Source: GCA-2717185 sp047517345 (lineage in GTDB: Bacteria; Pseudomonadota; Alphaproteobacteria; UBA8366; GCA-2717185). Taken from it: 24,947 nt of DNA. Below, piece after piece: positions 1-6,677 of the stretch (positions within the stretch are counted from its first letter, which is position 1; each line of letters starts with the position of its first letter). Position numbers and translations under genes: made by a program. The stretch is from NCBI GenBank assembly GCA_047517345.1, contig JAKZTB010000371.1, positions 1 through 24,947 of the forward strand, written 5' to 3'. The notes under the pieces were generated by a model. It saw only the letters and a list, made by a program, of their open reading frames with translations. It had not been told where the DNA came from and made no database searches.

Positions 1-83
1 CAGGCCGCATCATCGGGGAAAAGTCGCTGGAACTCGGGTAGCGAATGCGGGAATGGGAGATCGGCGCGGTCGAGAACATCCAT
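1..83 (-). CDS. IS1595-type transposase, N-terminal fragment cut by the window edge
   Basis: Reading leftward from the ATG at 83-81, the frame stays open to the window edge and gives 27 residues beginning MDVLDRADLPFPHSL and continuing PEFQRLFPDDAA. This resembles the extreme N-terminus of IS1595-family transposases, where a segment of the type LPEFQxxFPDDxAC precedes the zinc-binding WPDGxxCPxC segment; the latter would lie outside the window. The family moves an insertion sequence by DDE-type DNA cleavage. Only the start is visible, so intactness cannot be judged. It reads out of the window, so the element's upstream end should lie between here and the NIPSNAP remnant. Assignment is from remembered family resemblance only. 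Confidence 0.5.
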   Translation of the reverse strand, partial: MDVLDRADLPFPHSLPEFQRLFPDDAA

Positions 84-97
84 GGCGCGCTCCCCTA

Positions 98-148
98 TAT
101 CCGGTTTGCGCCCATTCTAGCCCTAGTGGGTGTGGGTGTAACCGGATA
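98..148. repeat. Inverted repeat upstream of the transposase start, possible IS end
   Basis: TATCCGGTT (98-106) and AACCGGATA (140-148) form a perfect 9-bp inverted repeat with a 33-bp spacer, immediately upstream of the transposase ATG. It may belong to the terminal region of the insertion sequence or to its promoter and operator. The exact IS boundary and any target duplication cannot be fixed because the other end is outside the window. Confidence 0.3.
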
Positions 149-206
149 GGCAAGGATTAAACAACAACCTCGGACAGGCTCCTAACTGGTGTGTCTTGCG
201 CGCCGG

Positions 207-550
207 TCAGGGATGGGGGCCCCAGGGCGCTTCCAGCAGCAGTTGATTTTCCTGCTTTTGGATGTGCGGGCGCAGTTGCACGGCAAAGGCCAGGAAAGCG
301 TCATCTTTGAGCAAGGTGTCCCAGTGATTGCGCCGGTCGGCGTCGTCGTCGAACTTCCACAGATGTACCAGCTGGTTCAGTTGCCCGGCGTCGGACGTGA
401 AGTAGCCGACCAACTTGTCGCTGAACCCGCCGTTTTCCACCGCCGCCCAGCCTTCGTCCCGGTAAAGACGAATAACCTCACCCAATGCGCCCACATTGAA
501 CCCAATGCGCCCACATTGAGCGTATAGGTCCGCAACTCGAATAACGCCAT
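207..550 (-). pseudogene. NIPSNAP family protein gene, frameshifted by a 20-bp tandem duplication
   Basis: Two overlapping minus-strand frames together make one NIPSNAP-like protein of about 107 residues. The first frame starts at ATG 550 and reads MALFELRTYTLNVGALG. The second supplies GEVIRLYRDEGWAAVENGG, then SDKLVGYFTSDAGQLNQLVH and the tail to the stop at 207. NIPSNAP proteins are small ferredoxin-like alpha/beta proteins; the ELRTYTL start, the GYFTS-x-G-xLNQ-VHLW core and the LRP-x(5)-QEN ending are typical. The join is blocked by an exact duplication of ACCCAATGCGCCCACATTGA (480-499 and 500-519), which is not a multiple of three. Removing one copy restores a full frame. The rest of the gene looks undecayed, so the event may be recent or an assembly artefact. 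Confidence 0.85.
480..519. repeat. Exact 20-bp tandem duplication
   Basis: The 20-mer ACCCAATGCGCCCACATTGA occurs twice back to back at 480-499 and 500-519, inside the NIPSNAP coding sequence near codon 11. It repeats the codons for NVGALG out of frame and is the sole cause of the frameshift. Confidence 0.97.
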
Positions 551-695
551 GATGGCTTGTCCAAACTCTCTCAGCGATCTCGTTCCGCACGCGGTGCGGG
601 GTGACAGTGTAGGCTCTAACCCACGACCCGATCTAGCCAGCTGCAACGGGTCCCCGGTATACTCGGCCACCGCATCAACAGGGAGAGCACAAGCC

Positions 696-1079
696 ATGAG
701 CGTCATCGGCATCGAGGAAATATTCCTGAAGGTCAAGAACATGGAGGAGGCGCTCGACTTCTACCACGGCATTCTCGGTATCCCGATCGACAAGCGGGAC
801 GACGAGAAAACCTACCTGCAAATGGACCGGGGGCACCTCGTCCTGCAAATCGAAAACCATACGGGGTTCCACCAGGGCGGCGGGCCGTTGCATTACGCCT
901 TGACCGTGACGGAAGAAACCTTCGACGAGATTCTGGCGAAGTTCGAGGGCAGCCGGCATTTCACCCGCGGCCCCTATGGCGAACGGGGCGAGCGCCGCGC
1001 GCTGTTCATGATGGATCCCGACGGCAACGAGGCCGAGGTCAATACACGCTACCTGTACGGCGTCCCGCAGCGCGATTGA
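696..1079 (+). CDS. VOC (glyoxalase/bleomycin-resistance fold) family protein
   Basis: This 127-residue single-domain VOC protein starts MSVIGIEEIFLKVKNMEEAL and contains the usual FYxxxLGxP segment (FYHGILGIP near residues 23-31). It ends with the FMMDPDGNEAEV strand typical of glyoxalase/dioxygenase-like proteins, which bind a divalent metal in a paired beta-alpha-beta3 fold. Substrate cannot be inferred. The frame is open further upstream, but ATG 696 is preferred because it begins the conserved fold and is preceded by AGGGAG (680-685) at a usable distance. It is divergent from the NIPSNAP remnant; the 145-bp gap holds a perfect CCGCAC-GCG-GTGCGG hairpin (585-599). The Nudix gene starts 18 nt downstream, suggesting co-transcription. 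Confidence 0.85.
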   Translation: MSVIGIEEIFLKVKNMEEALDFYHGILGIPIDKRDDEKTYLQMDRGHLVLQIENHTGFHQGGGPLHYALTVTEETFDEILAKFEGSRHFTRGPYGERGERRALFMMDPDGNEAEVNTRYLYGVPQRD

Positions 1080-1097
1080 CCGAACGGAACTGACAAC

Positions 1098-1535
1098 ATG
1101 TCGCGAGAATATCCCGACCGGCCGATGGTCGGCGTCGGCGTCGTCGTCTGGCGCGGCCCCGAGTTGCTGCTGATCCAGCGCGGCAAGCCGCCCCGCATGG
1201 GCAGTTGGAGCCTGCCCGGCGGCATGCAGGAGCTCGGCGAGACGGTGCGCGAGACGGCAGTGCGCGAGGTGCGCGAGGAAACCGGACTCGAGATCGACCT
1301 GACCCATCTGATCGATGTGGTCGACACGATCACGCGCGACGAGGACGGCCGCGTGCGCCTGCAATACACCTTGGTCGATTTCGCCGCCGAGTGGCGCTCC
1401 GGCGAGCCGGTCGCCGGTGACGACGCGGCCGGCGCGCAATGGATCCACCCGGACGATCTGGGGCCGCTCAAGCTGTGGACGGAGACCCTGCGCATCATCG
1501 AGATGTCGGCGGCGAAACGGTCGGGCCCGGCGTGA
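1098..1535 (+). CDS. Nudix hydrolase (ADP-ribose pyrophosphatase-like)
   Basis: The 145-residue protein has a complete Nudix box at residues 42-64, fitting G-x5-E-x7-REUxEExGU (G42, E48, R56-E57, E60-E61, G63). It would hydrolyse a nucleoside diphosphate linked to another moiety using Mg2+ held by the box glutamates. The N-terminal VGVGVVVWRGPELLLIQRG strand and the SWSLPGG lead-in are typical of small ADP-ribose/8-oxo-dGTP type enzymes. The substrate is not decidable. The stop TGA (1533-1535) overlaps the GTG start of the HAD gene, so the two are probably translationally coupled. Confidence 0.92.
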   Translation: MSREYPDRPMVGVGVVVWRGPELLLIQRGKPPRMGSWSLPGGMQELGETVRETAVREVREETGLEIDLTHLIDVVDTITRDEDGRVRLQYTLVDFAAEWRSGEPVAGDDAAGAQWIHPDDLGPLKLWTETLRIIEMSAAKRSGPA

Positions 1536-2197
1536 CACTGGTCATCTTCGATTGCGACGGCGTGCTGGTCGACAGCGAGGTCCTGTTCAACAGGATCGCC
1601 GCGGAAGTGTTCACCGAATGCGGCTACCCGATCGACACCGAGACCGCGATCGCCCGGTTCACCGGTATCAGCGCGCCGAACATGATCGCGATCGTCGAGG
1701 CGGAGACGGGCCTCACCATGCCGGACGATTTCGCGCAACGCTGCCGCGCGCGGGCCAACACGGTGTTCGATGCGGAGCTGCGGGCAGTCGATGGCATCGA
1801 CCAAGTCCTCGCCGAACACGCGCCGCGCCGCTGCGTCGCGTCGTCTTCGTCGCCGACAAGGATTCGCCGCTCGCTGCAATCGACCGGCTTGTTTCGACAT
1901 TTCGACGATGCGGCGATCTTTAGCGCGGCCATGGTCTCGCGCGGTAAGCCGGCCCCCGACTTGTTCCTGCACGCCGCCGCGGAAATGGCCGCCGATCCGT
2001 CGGACTGCATCGTGATCGAGGATAGCCTGCCTGGTGTCGAAGCGGCGGTCGCCGCCGGTATGACAGTTTTCGGCTTCGTCGGGGCGAGCCATATTCGCGA
2101 CGGGCACGCGGACCGTCTGCGCGAGAGGGGCGTGGACCGGGTATTCGGCGATATGGCGGAACTTCCCGGCCTTTTGCAAGAGACCGCCGCGAAGTAG
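1532..2197 (+). CDS. HAD superfamily subfamily IA hydrolase (phosphoglycolate phosphatase/beta-PGM-like)
   Basis: The 221-residue protein begins MTLVIFDCDGVLVDSE: motif I D7-x-D9 supplies the nucleophile and acid/base. Motif II is the serine run S104-S107, motif III is K139 in GKPAPD, and motif IV is E163-D164 in VIEDSLPGVEAA. These are the four HAD catalytic motifs, and the GVLVDSE context is typical of phosphatases or phosphomutases acting on small sugar phosphates. The GTG start at 1532 is chosen because it puts the DxD at the normal position and overlaps the Nudix stop as GTGA, although the frame is open upstream. A strong hairpin follows the stop. Confidence 0.9.
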   Translation: MTLVIFDCDGVLVDSEVLFNRIAAEVFTECGYPIDTETAIARFTGISAPNMIAIVEAETGLTMPDDFAQRCRARANTVFDAELRAVDGIDQVLAEHAPRRCVASSSSPTRIRRSLQSTGLFRHFDDAAIFSAAMVSRGKPAPDLFLHAAAEMAADPSDCIVIEDSLPGVEAAVAAGMTVFGFVGASHIRDGHADRLRERGVDRVFGDMAELPGLLQETAAK

Positions 2198-2219
2198 CGT
2201 CAGCTACCGCGTTTCACCC

Positions 2220-2264
2220 CTGAACGGTCGCCGTTCAGCCTTCTCCCCTCGTTTCATGAAGGGG
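2220..2264 (+). terminator. Hairpin pair downstream of the HAD gene, probable terminator
   Basis: CTGAACGG (2220-2227), loop TCG, CCGTTCAG (2231-2238) is a perfect 8-bp stem with a 3-nt loop starting 23 nt after the HAD stop. A second weaker stem CCCCT/AGGGG (2245-2249/2260-2264) follows. There is only a pyrimidine-rich tract and no clean T-run, so intrinsic termination is plausible but not certain. Confidence 0.5.
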
Positions 2265-2326
2265 CCTGCAAATTCAGTTTTCACCGCTTGCCCGCGCACC
2301 GCGCCGGTCCCTATGCTGGACGCGCG

Positions 2327-2418
2327 CTAGTGTGATGATTTTGAAGTTCGCCGCATTTAATGCGGCGAGATTCTGGATCTGAATCACACTAGTTTCAAAT
2401 AGTTAGTGTGCTGATTCA
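2327..2418. promoter_or_regulatory. Array of TAGTGTG half-sites with nested palindromes upstream of the amidohydrolase
   Basis: The 286-bp gap between HAD and amidohydrolase genes holds CTAGTGTGAT (2327-2336) and its exact inverse ATCACACTAG (2383-2392). Between them lies CGCCGCATT-T-AATGCGGCG (2349-2367). A third half-site TAGTGTGCTGATT (2404-2416) is a 12/13 direct repeat of TAGTGTGATGATT (2328-2340). The AT-rich stretch after it contains GAAATTC twice. The arrangement suggests binding sites for a dimeric regulator of the gene starting at 2484, or an intergenic repeat element. No -35/-10 pair could be fixed. Confidence 0.5.
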
Positions 2419-2483
2419 CGAGAAATTCAATCATTTGAAATTCACGATCAGGACACGAGAGGATTTGAGGGTTGGGAACCGCC

Positions 2484-3584
2484 ATGACCGAGCTGCCCGT
2501 TATTTCGGCCGACAGCCACATTCAGGAGCCTCCTGAACTCTACGGTAAATGGCTGGACGCGAAGTTTCGCGACCGCGTTCCCAGGCGGGAAACCCGCCAT
2601 GGCAAGACGTACGTGATCGTCCATGGCAAAAAGCCGCGCCGGATCGACCTTGCCGACGCGCGCGCCAACGAAGACGATCAGGACAGGGAATTCCGCGGCG
2701 ATCCGACGGGCGGCCGCGACGTCGACCGCCGGCTCCGCGACATGGCCCGCGACGGCGTGGTCGGCGAGGTCATCTACCCCAACAGCGCGCTCTCGCTCTA
2801 CCTGTCGCCGGACGCCGAATATCAGTACGCGGTCGCGCGCGCCTACAACGATTGGCTGATCGAGAACTTCAGCGCCCACAGAAATCGATTCGCGCCGGTC
2901 GGTATCGTCCCGGTCATCGATATCGCGGCGGCCGTGGCCGAGGTGCAACGGGTGGCGAAGCTGGGCTATCGCGCCATCAAGGTCCCGCTCACCGTGGCCA
3001 AACGTCCCTACAATTTGCCGGACTACGAGCCGCTCTGGTCGGCCATCGAGGAAACCAGCCTGGTCCTGAGCCTGCACGCCTTCGCCGATGCCGAGGACTA
3101 TTATCCGGAAGACTGGGGCGAGGAAGAGGGTGTCGGCGGCGCGCTCATCTTCATGGCGATGAGCATGGCGCGCGGTCAATACCCGGTGGCGGAACTGATC
3201 GCATCGGGCGCGCTGCAGCGCCACCCCGACATGAAGTTCGTCGTCGTCGAGTGCGGCGCCGGTTGGCTCGCCTGGCTGTTGCATGTGCTGGACGAGCAGG
3301 CCGACAAGAAACACATGTGGATCCGCCCGCGCCTCGAGATGAAGCCCAGCGAATTCTTCCGCCGCCAGGGCGCGATTACCTTCAGCGACGATCCGGTCGC
3401 ACTACGGTGCCTCGACCTGATCGGCGCAGAAACGCTCCTGTGGGGCAGCGACTATCCGCACGACGAGGGCACCTTCCCGCACAGCCAGGCGGTCATCGCC
3501 CGGACATTCGCCGATGTCGGCGAGGCGGACAAACGCAAGATCGTTTTCGACAACGCCCGCCGGCTCTATGGTTTTGGCCCCTGA
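2484..3584 (+). CDS. Amidohydrolase family protein (ACMSD-like TIM-barrel metal-dependent hydrolase)
   Basis: The 366-residue protein starts MTELPVISADSHIQEP, with the N-terminal metal-binding D-x-H element (D10-S11-H12) of the COG2159 amidohydrolase-2 group. Further metal or catalytic candidates are H198 in LSLHAF and D323 in LLWGSDYPHDEGTFPHS, the hallmark C-terminal motif. Members are TIM-barrel hydrolases or decarboxylases acting on diverse, often aromatic, acids; the substrate is not identifiable here. An in-frame TTG at 2472 would add four residues; ATG 2484 is chosen because the homologous region begins just after it and GGGAA (2474-2478) fits as ribosome-binding site. It appears monocistronic behind the TAGTGTG array. 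Confidence 0.88.
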   Translation: MTELPVISADSHIQEPPELYGKWLDAKFRDRVPRRETRHGKTYVIVHGKKPRRIDLADARANEDDQDREFRGDPTGGRDVDRRLRDMARDGVVGEVIYPNSALSLYLSPDAEYQYAVARAYNDWLIENFSAHRNRFAPVGIVPVIDIAAAVAEVQRVAKLGYRAIKVPLTVAKRPYNLPDYEPLWSAIEETSLVLSLHAFADAEDYYPEDWGEEEGVGGALIFMAMSMARGQYPVAELIASGALQRHPDMKFVVVECGAGWLAWLLHVLDEQADKKHMWIRPRLEMKPSEFFRRQGAITFSDDPVALRCLDLIGAETLLWGSDYPHDEGTFPHSQAVIARTFADVGEADKRKIVFDNARRLYGFGP

Positions 3585-3691
3585 GCGGCATGGTTGGAGG
3601 GCGATGGGGTCTATCCTATAACGACCTTTTGATCGACGATGTCGGTCTTGATTTTAGAAATCCTTGTGATTGCGAGGCCCAATTCACTTTT

Positions 3692-3705
3692 CAAGACCTG
3701 ACCCC
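3692..3705 (+). repeat. RAYT/REP-associated motif CAAGACCTGACCCC, copy 1
   Basis: CAAGACCTGACCCC lies inside TTTTCAAGACC-TGACCCCAA and is identical to the end of the deleted RAYT element at 4996-5009, in the same orientation. It lies in the 163-bp gap between the amidohydrolase and the small membrane protein, where no gene is seen. Confidence 0.7.
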
Positions 3706-3747
3706 AATTGGCGCGCTAGCGCCCCCACTGCGAACGATCCCATTCAG

Positions 3748-4020
3748 ATGAATAAGCCTTCCACGTGGCTCGCCCTCATTGCCGCAATCGTTTATTTCGG
3801 CGCCTACTGGGTTTCGAAGCAGGATATCGACGCGATGTACGACGCGTGCGTTAAGGACCAGCCGGCGCGCGAACGATATTGTCTTTGCAAACGCGACGCG
3901 ATGTTGGATGAGGTCACCATCTACCGTGTCATCACGGCCTATTCGCGCGAGATGGAACGGGTGAAAACGCTCGGCAGCGCCGCCTGCGGTCGCGATGACG
4001 TGCAACGGCCGCGCCAGTGA
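3748..4020 (+). CDS. Small membrane-anchored protein with C-x(n)-YCxC motif, unknown function
   Basis: The 90-residue product starts MNKPSTWLALIAAIVYFGAYW, a single hydrophobic N-terminal segment (about residues 6-21) that could be an uncleaved signal anchor. A soluble domain follows, containing MYDACVKDQPARERYCLC and one further cysteine near the C-terminus, consistent with an exported, possibly disulphide-bonded domain. The function is not recognised. The frame is open upstream to 3670, but the ATG at 3748 places the membrane segment at the N-terminus; no convincing Shine-Dalgarno sequence precedes it. The gene sits between two RAYT-type motif copies, so it may be accessory cargo. Confidence 0.55.
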   Translation: MNKPSTWLALIAAIVYFGAYWVSKQDIDAMYDACVKDQPARERYCLCKRDAMLDEVTIYRVITAYSREMERVKTLGSAACGRDDVQRPRQ

Positions 4021-4038
4021 ATACGGCTCAGTTAAGTG

Positions 4039-4056
4039 CACTGTTGCCGTAATTCC
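4039..4056. repeat. Probable REP fragment (CACTGT-TGCCGTAATTCC)
   Basis: The 119-bp gap 4021-4139 contains GTTAAGTGCACTGTTGCCGT followed by AATTCC. I recall very similar AATTACGG-(C/A)-ACAGTGCACTTAA sequences next to REP-associated transposases in proteobacteria. A related string, CACCGTGTCCCCGTAATTC, occurs at 22783-22801. The match between the two is short (CCGTAATTC exact), so the call is tentative. Confidence 0.35.
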
Positions 4057-4104
4057 GCAAGGGCCGGGCCATGCGGCGACGCCAAGTCGGAAAATGTGGC
4101 ATTG

Positions 4105-4118
4105 CAAGACTTGACCCT
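4105..4118 (+). repeat. RAYT/REP-associated motif, copy 2 (diverged)
   Basis: CAAGACTTGACCCT matches 12 of 14 bases of CAAGACCTGACCCC and has the same orientation as the copies at 3692 and 4996. It lies just downstream of the convergent end of the DUF4145 gene. Confidence 0.55.
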
Positions 4119-4139
4119 GGAAACAGGATGACGGAAACG

Positions 4140-4757
4140 TTATTCCTCGTCGCCTTCAGCTTCGCGGCGCCGTTCTGCCAGCATGCCGGGCAGGGTGAAC
4201 ATGTACTGCATCAAGATTTCCGTGAAGGCGTGCAGGGATTCGGCCTCTGGCTTGGTGTAGGGGTCTTCGTCGTGCGTGGCGTCGTTGCCTTCCATGCGAA
4301 TGACATGTGCCCATTCGCCGAGCTCCGGGGTCAGTTTGTTGGCACCGACGGCGTTTTCGATTCGGTTGAAAAGCGTGTTGCCGGCGAATTCTGGAAATGC
4401 GGCCTTGGTGCCGGTGTCGAGGGCCTTCCGAAACATTGCACCGGCGGCGTCGTAGTTTCCGGTCAGGCTATCGACGCCTTGTTGATAGAAGCCGGCAACA
4501 TGGTCGGGCATGTGGTCAGGAAGGTCAGGCGATCGAACCTCCGGGAAGATTTCCAGGATTTTGAACGGCTTTGGGTCCAGCGACGGTTTTTGACCTTGGG
4601 GACCTTTAAAGACCGCGGATATACAGAGGGCGCATCGTTCGCATTGCCCGAAAACGTGCCAAATAGTTCCAGCGCGAACCATTATTTCGTAGCGAACGGC
4701 GAACGCGACCGCCTTCGTATAACAATGCGGACAGTCGTGTTGAAAGTAGCCTGCCAT
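4140..4757 (-). CDS. DUF4145 domain-containing protein with N-terminal zinc-ribbon cysteines
   Basis: The 205-residue protein begins MAGYFQHDCPHC. C9-x2-C12 and C39-x2-C42-x2-C45 suggest a small zinc-binding N-terminal domain. The remainder matches the DUF4145 pattern: a repeat-like helix NYDAAGAMFRKALD, then NRIENAVGANKLTPELGEW, AHVIRMEGNDATHDED and a C-terminal EILMQYMFTLPGML helix. The RxxGNxxxH block and late aromatic helix resemble HEPN-like all-alpha domains. DUF4145 proteins occur in defence and mobile loci but their role is not established. The ATG at 4757 directly precedes the zinc ligands. It is isolated, downstream in orientation from the RAYT remnant, and could be cargo of the accessory region. 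Confidence 0.8.
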   Translation of the reverse strand: MAGYFQHDCPHCYTKAVAFAVRYEIMVRAGTIWHVFGQCERCALCISAVFKGPQGQKPSLDPKPFKILEIFPEVRSPDLPDHMPDHVAGFYQQGVDSLTGNYDAAGAMFRKALDTGTKAAFPEFAGNTLFNRIENAVGANKLTPELGEWAHVIRMEGNDATHDEDPYTKPEAESLHAFTEILMQYMFTLPGMLAERRREAEGDEE

Positions 4758-4858
4758 CGGGGTTTCTCGTTCTATTTAGCGGGTCTCGCACGTTCACACC
4801 TAAATAGTAACAGTGTGCCACCGCATCAACGTAAGCGGGTAGCAAGAGGAGTACAATA

Positions 4859-5009
4859 GGAGTCAGATCTTGCATTACGACAAATTGGCGCGCGTTGTTT
4901 CGCGCGATCAGGCGATAGAGTGCGCCGGGGAATTCGATCCGCAGGGTACGCGCAATGCGGCGGCATTTGGCCGGTAAATGTAGGATTGCATGTTTCAAGA
5001 CCTGACCCC
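4859..5009 (-). mobile_element. Deleted (miniature) RAYT element with both inverted ends
   Basis: GGAGTCAGATCTTG (4859-4872) and CAAGACCTGACCCC (4996-5009) are inverted copies of one 14-mer (12/14 matches) bounding a 151-bp segment. Inside, on the minus strand, is the N-terminal coding piece of a REP-associated tyrosine transposase. Coding jumps directly to the far end after about 24 codons, so the catalytic middle is gone. This is the architecture expected from internal deletion of a full RAYT gene that kept its ends. The right end lies inside a zinc-ribbon gene. Confidence 0.7.
4885..4956 (-). pseudogene. RAYT (REP-associated tyrosine transposase, Y1 family) N-terminal remnant
   Basis: The minus-strand frame reads (I)ARTLRIEFPGALYRLIARN and then NARQ, matching the well-known RAYT N-terminus of the type MARPLRIEFPGALYHV-x-RGNAR. 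The first codon is ATT where family members have ATG, and the HUH motif, Y1 tyrosine and everything after NARQ are absent. RAYTs are Y1/HUH single-strand transposases domesticated for REP sequences. This copy cannot be active. Confidence 0.8.
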
Positions 5010-5012
5010 AAC

Positions 5013-5275
5013 ATTACGGCGGTTTCGAGTATTCGCTTTGCCGTCTCCCAGGAAACGACCGGCCAGTTCTCGGCTATCTGCATCTTGCGGAGCGTATGGC
5101 TGAATATCGGCCGTTTCGCCGGAGTTTCCTCGAGGTGTGACGGCAATATCTCTTACGTTGTACCCGACAGGGAAAATCCGCCGCATTGCGGGCAATCGTA
5201 TTGGTAGAGGTCCGCTCCGCCGCCCCGCTTTGGCCCATGCGTGAGCGGCCGTTCGCAAACTGGGCATGCATCCAT
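5013..5275 (-). pseudogene. Zinc-ribbon protein gene, in-frame stop and truncated by the RAYT element
   Basis: From ATG 5275 the frame reads MDACPVCERPLTHGPK, then DLYQYDCPQCGGFSLSGTT. It has two CxxC knuckles (C4/C7 and C28/C31) and then a TAA at 5155-5153. The same frame continues without further stops through EILPSHLEETPAKRPIFSHT, LRKMQ, ENWPVVSWETAKRILETAVM up to the RAYT boundary, and this part resembles what I remember following such zinc ribbons (SHxxRKMQ segment). A single change in a Tyr codon would explain the stop. The 3' part of the gene is missing beyond the element. Alternatively it could be a genuine 40-residue zinc ribbon, which I consider less likely. Confidence 0.55.
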
Positions 5276-5352
5276 GGCTATCTCTCAGATCCGTTTTGAA
5301 CAGCGATTTGTGGTAACGTGCAAATCCGATGTCTCAAACTACCATAAGCGCT

Positions 5353-5973
5353 ATGAAACGTTGTCCCTACAAAATCATATGCATGGCACTGCTCGCCGTC
5401 GTGACGGGCTGCAGCACGATAACCGAGACGACGCTCGGTCAAACGTCTTCCGAAAAGCTATGCGAGTTTCTAGGCCCAAAATGGATCATCACGAGTGGCG
5501 AACGACGGATTGTTTTGAATGAGCTCGCCGCAAGATCGGCCAGTTGTCGCGGCGGCGTACTTCGCCCCAACATTCTACTAAATATCGTGTTTTTTGAAGT
5601 TCGGACCGGCGAAACCTTTATTGGGAAAAGTCGATCAAACTTGGGCGACAAGAAATCCAGCATAATGGTCAGTGAAATTGACTCCGACCTGTCATGCACC
5701 GGCCAATCGACATTTAGAAGCGCGACTCATCCAAGCGCGGGTACCCTGGCGTCGGGAACCTTGCTTTGTAAGGACGGTAGGACGATCGAGTTTGAGACTG
5801 TGCACGAAAGCTATTTCTCCGGCTGGGGTATCGGTTCTTCAGCATCAGGCAGTGAATTCAGAGTGATATTTGGTTTGCCGACAGACTTGGAACTCGACAA
5901 AAAATCCTTACGGCAGCAATTCAAATCGATAAAGAATAAACGGAAGCCGAAGGGGTTCGGTAGGCAAGCGTAG
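5353..5973 (+). CDS. Predicted lipoprotein of unknown function
   Basis: The product is 206 residues from ATG 5353. It starts MKRCPYKIICMALLAVVTGC with a basic n-region, hydrophobic h-region and lipobox VVTG-C20, so it should be lipidated at C20 and anchored in the membrane facing the periplasm. The frame allows a start at 5329, but that would give an over-long n-region. The mature part shows no recognised domain; it has four cysteines after the lipobox cysteine, and a lysine/arginine-rich C-terminus (SLRQQFKSIKNKRKPKGF). Base composition is visibly more AT-rich than the flanking genes, and no partner gene is adjacent, which suggests acquisition by transfer. Confidence 0.65.
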   Translation: MKRCPYKIICMALLAVVTGCSTITETTLGQTSSEKLCEFLGPKWIITSGERRIVLNELAARSASCRGGVLRPNILLNIVFFEVRTGETFIGKSRSNLGDKKSSIMVSEIDSDLSCTGQSTFRSATHPSAGTLASGTLLCKDGRTIEFETVHESYFSGWGIGSSASGSEFRVIFGLPTDLELDKKSLRQQFKSIKNKRKPKGFGRQA

Positions 5974-6181
5974 TACCAACAATCATCATCACCATGACCT
6001 AAATGCCGCAGCATAGCGGTTCAATAACTAAGTTTAGCCGATACACGCGTTGAAATATTGATATCTCAACTTGGCTTGAATTGCCCCCCTCGGTTACGTC
6101 TGAAGCGTTTTCGGTTCGCCCCGCATACGAGACCTTAAGTCAACGACTTCCGAAGTCTCCAAGAACCGGGAAACGGGCCGG
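5974..6181. other. AT-rich intergenic segment, no gene seen
   Basis: This 208-bp stretch holds no credible coding frame. It contains the short palindrome GACTTC-C-GAAGTC (6145-6157), which could act as a transcription stop for the convergent flanking features, but there is no T-run. Confidence 0.4.
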
Positions 6182-6630
6182 CTAGAAGGGATTCGCCCGC
6201 CCCCGGTCCCGTCTATCCAGCCACCGGTAATACCCGCCAACGACCGGCAGGAACCACGGCGTGCCGCTGTAAAACGGCACCGGCACCGGCGGCAGGTCGA
6301 GCTCCGCATAGGCGCTGTCCAGCGCGCCCAGGATGCGCCGCGCCGTTTGCGTGCCGAGATAGGTCAGCATGCCGACGCCGCTGCCGTTGCAGCCGAGGCA
6401 GTAATGCAGCCCGGCCTCCCGGCCCATATGCGGCAGGAAGTCGTTGGTGAAGGCGACCAGGCCGGACCAGGAATGGGTGATGCGGGTGCCCTTCAGCTGC
6501 GGGAAGCGGTCGGTCATCATCTTGTGCAGCAGCGGGCCGCTCGCGTCGGGGCCGACTTGCGTGAAGCGGGCGCGGCCGCCGTAGATCATGCGCGTGCCGT
6601 CCGGCGACATGCGGTAGTAGCACAGCACGC
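6182..6630 (-). pseudogene. Truncated duplicate of the FAD oxidoreductase (C-terminal third only)
   Basis: The frame ending at TAG 6184-6182 encodes VLCYYRMSPDG, then GGRARFTQVGPDASGPLL, and GYYRWLDRRDRGRANPF. It is nearly identical, with about a dozen substitutions and a two-residue gap, to residues 300-446 of the intact oxidoreductase encoded at 7580-8920. DNA identity stops sharply at 6630 (matching 8025 in the intact gene), where unrelated sequence leading into the HigBA promoter begins. The FAD-binding N-terminal two thirds are missing, so the protein cannot be a functional flavoenzyme. It is the remnant of a second paralogous copy in the same orientation. Confidence 0.9.
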
Positions 6631-6677
6631 TTGCATTCTGTGCGATTATATCGGCTTACAAATTCCGACCATATACG

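Noticed and set aside
2549..3751. 400-codon frame overlapping the amidohydrolase on the same strand
   Set aside because: It is Arg-rich shadow translation of the amidohydrolase in another frame with no motif.
4606..4998. A single 130-residue minus-strand protein spanning the RAYT remnant and the region before the DUF4145 gene
   Set aside because: Only the middle matches a family (RAYT N-terminus). The flanks are element ends and noncoding sequence, so the long frame is fortuitous.
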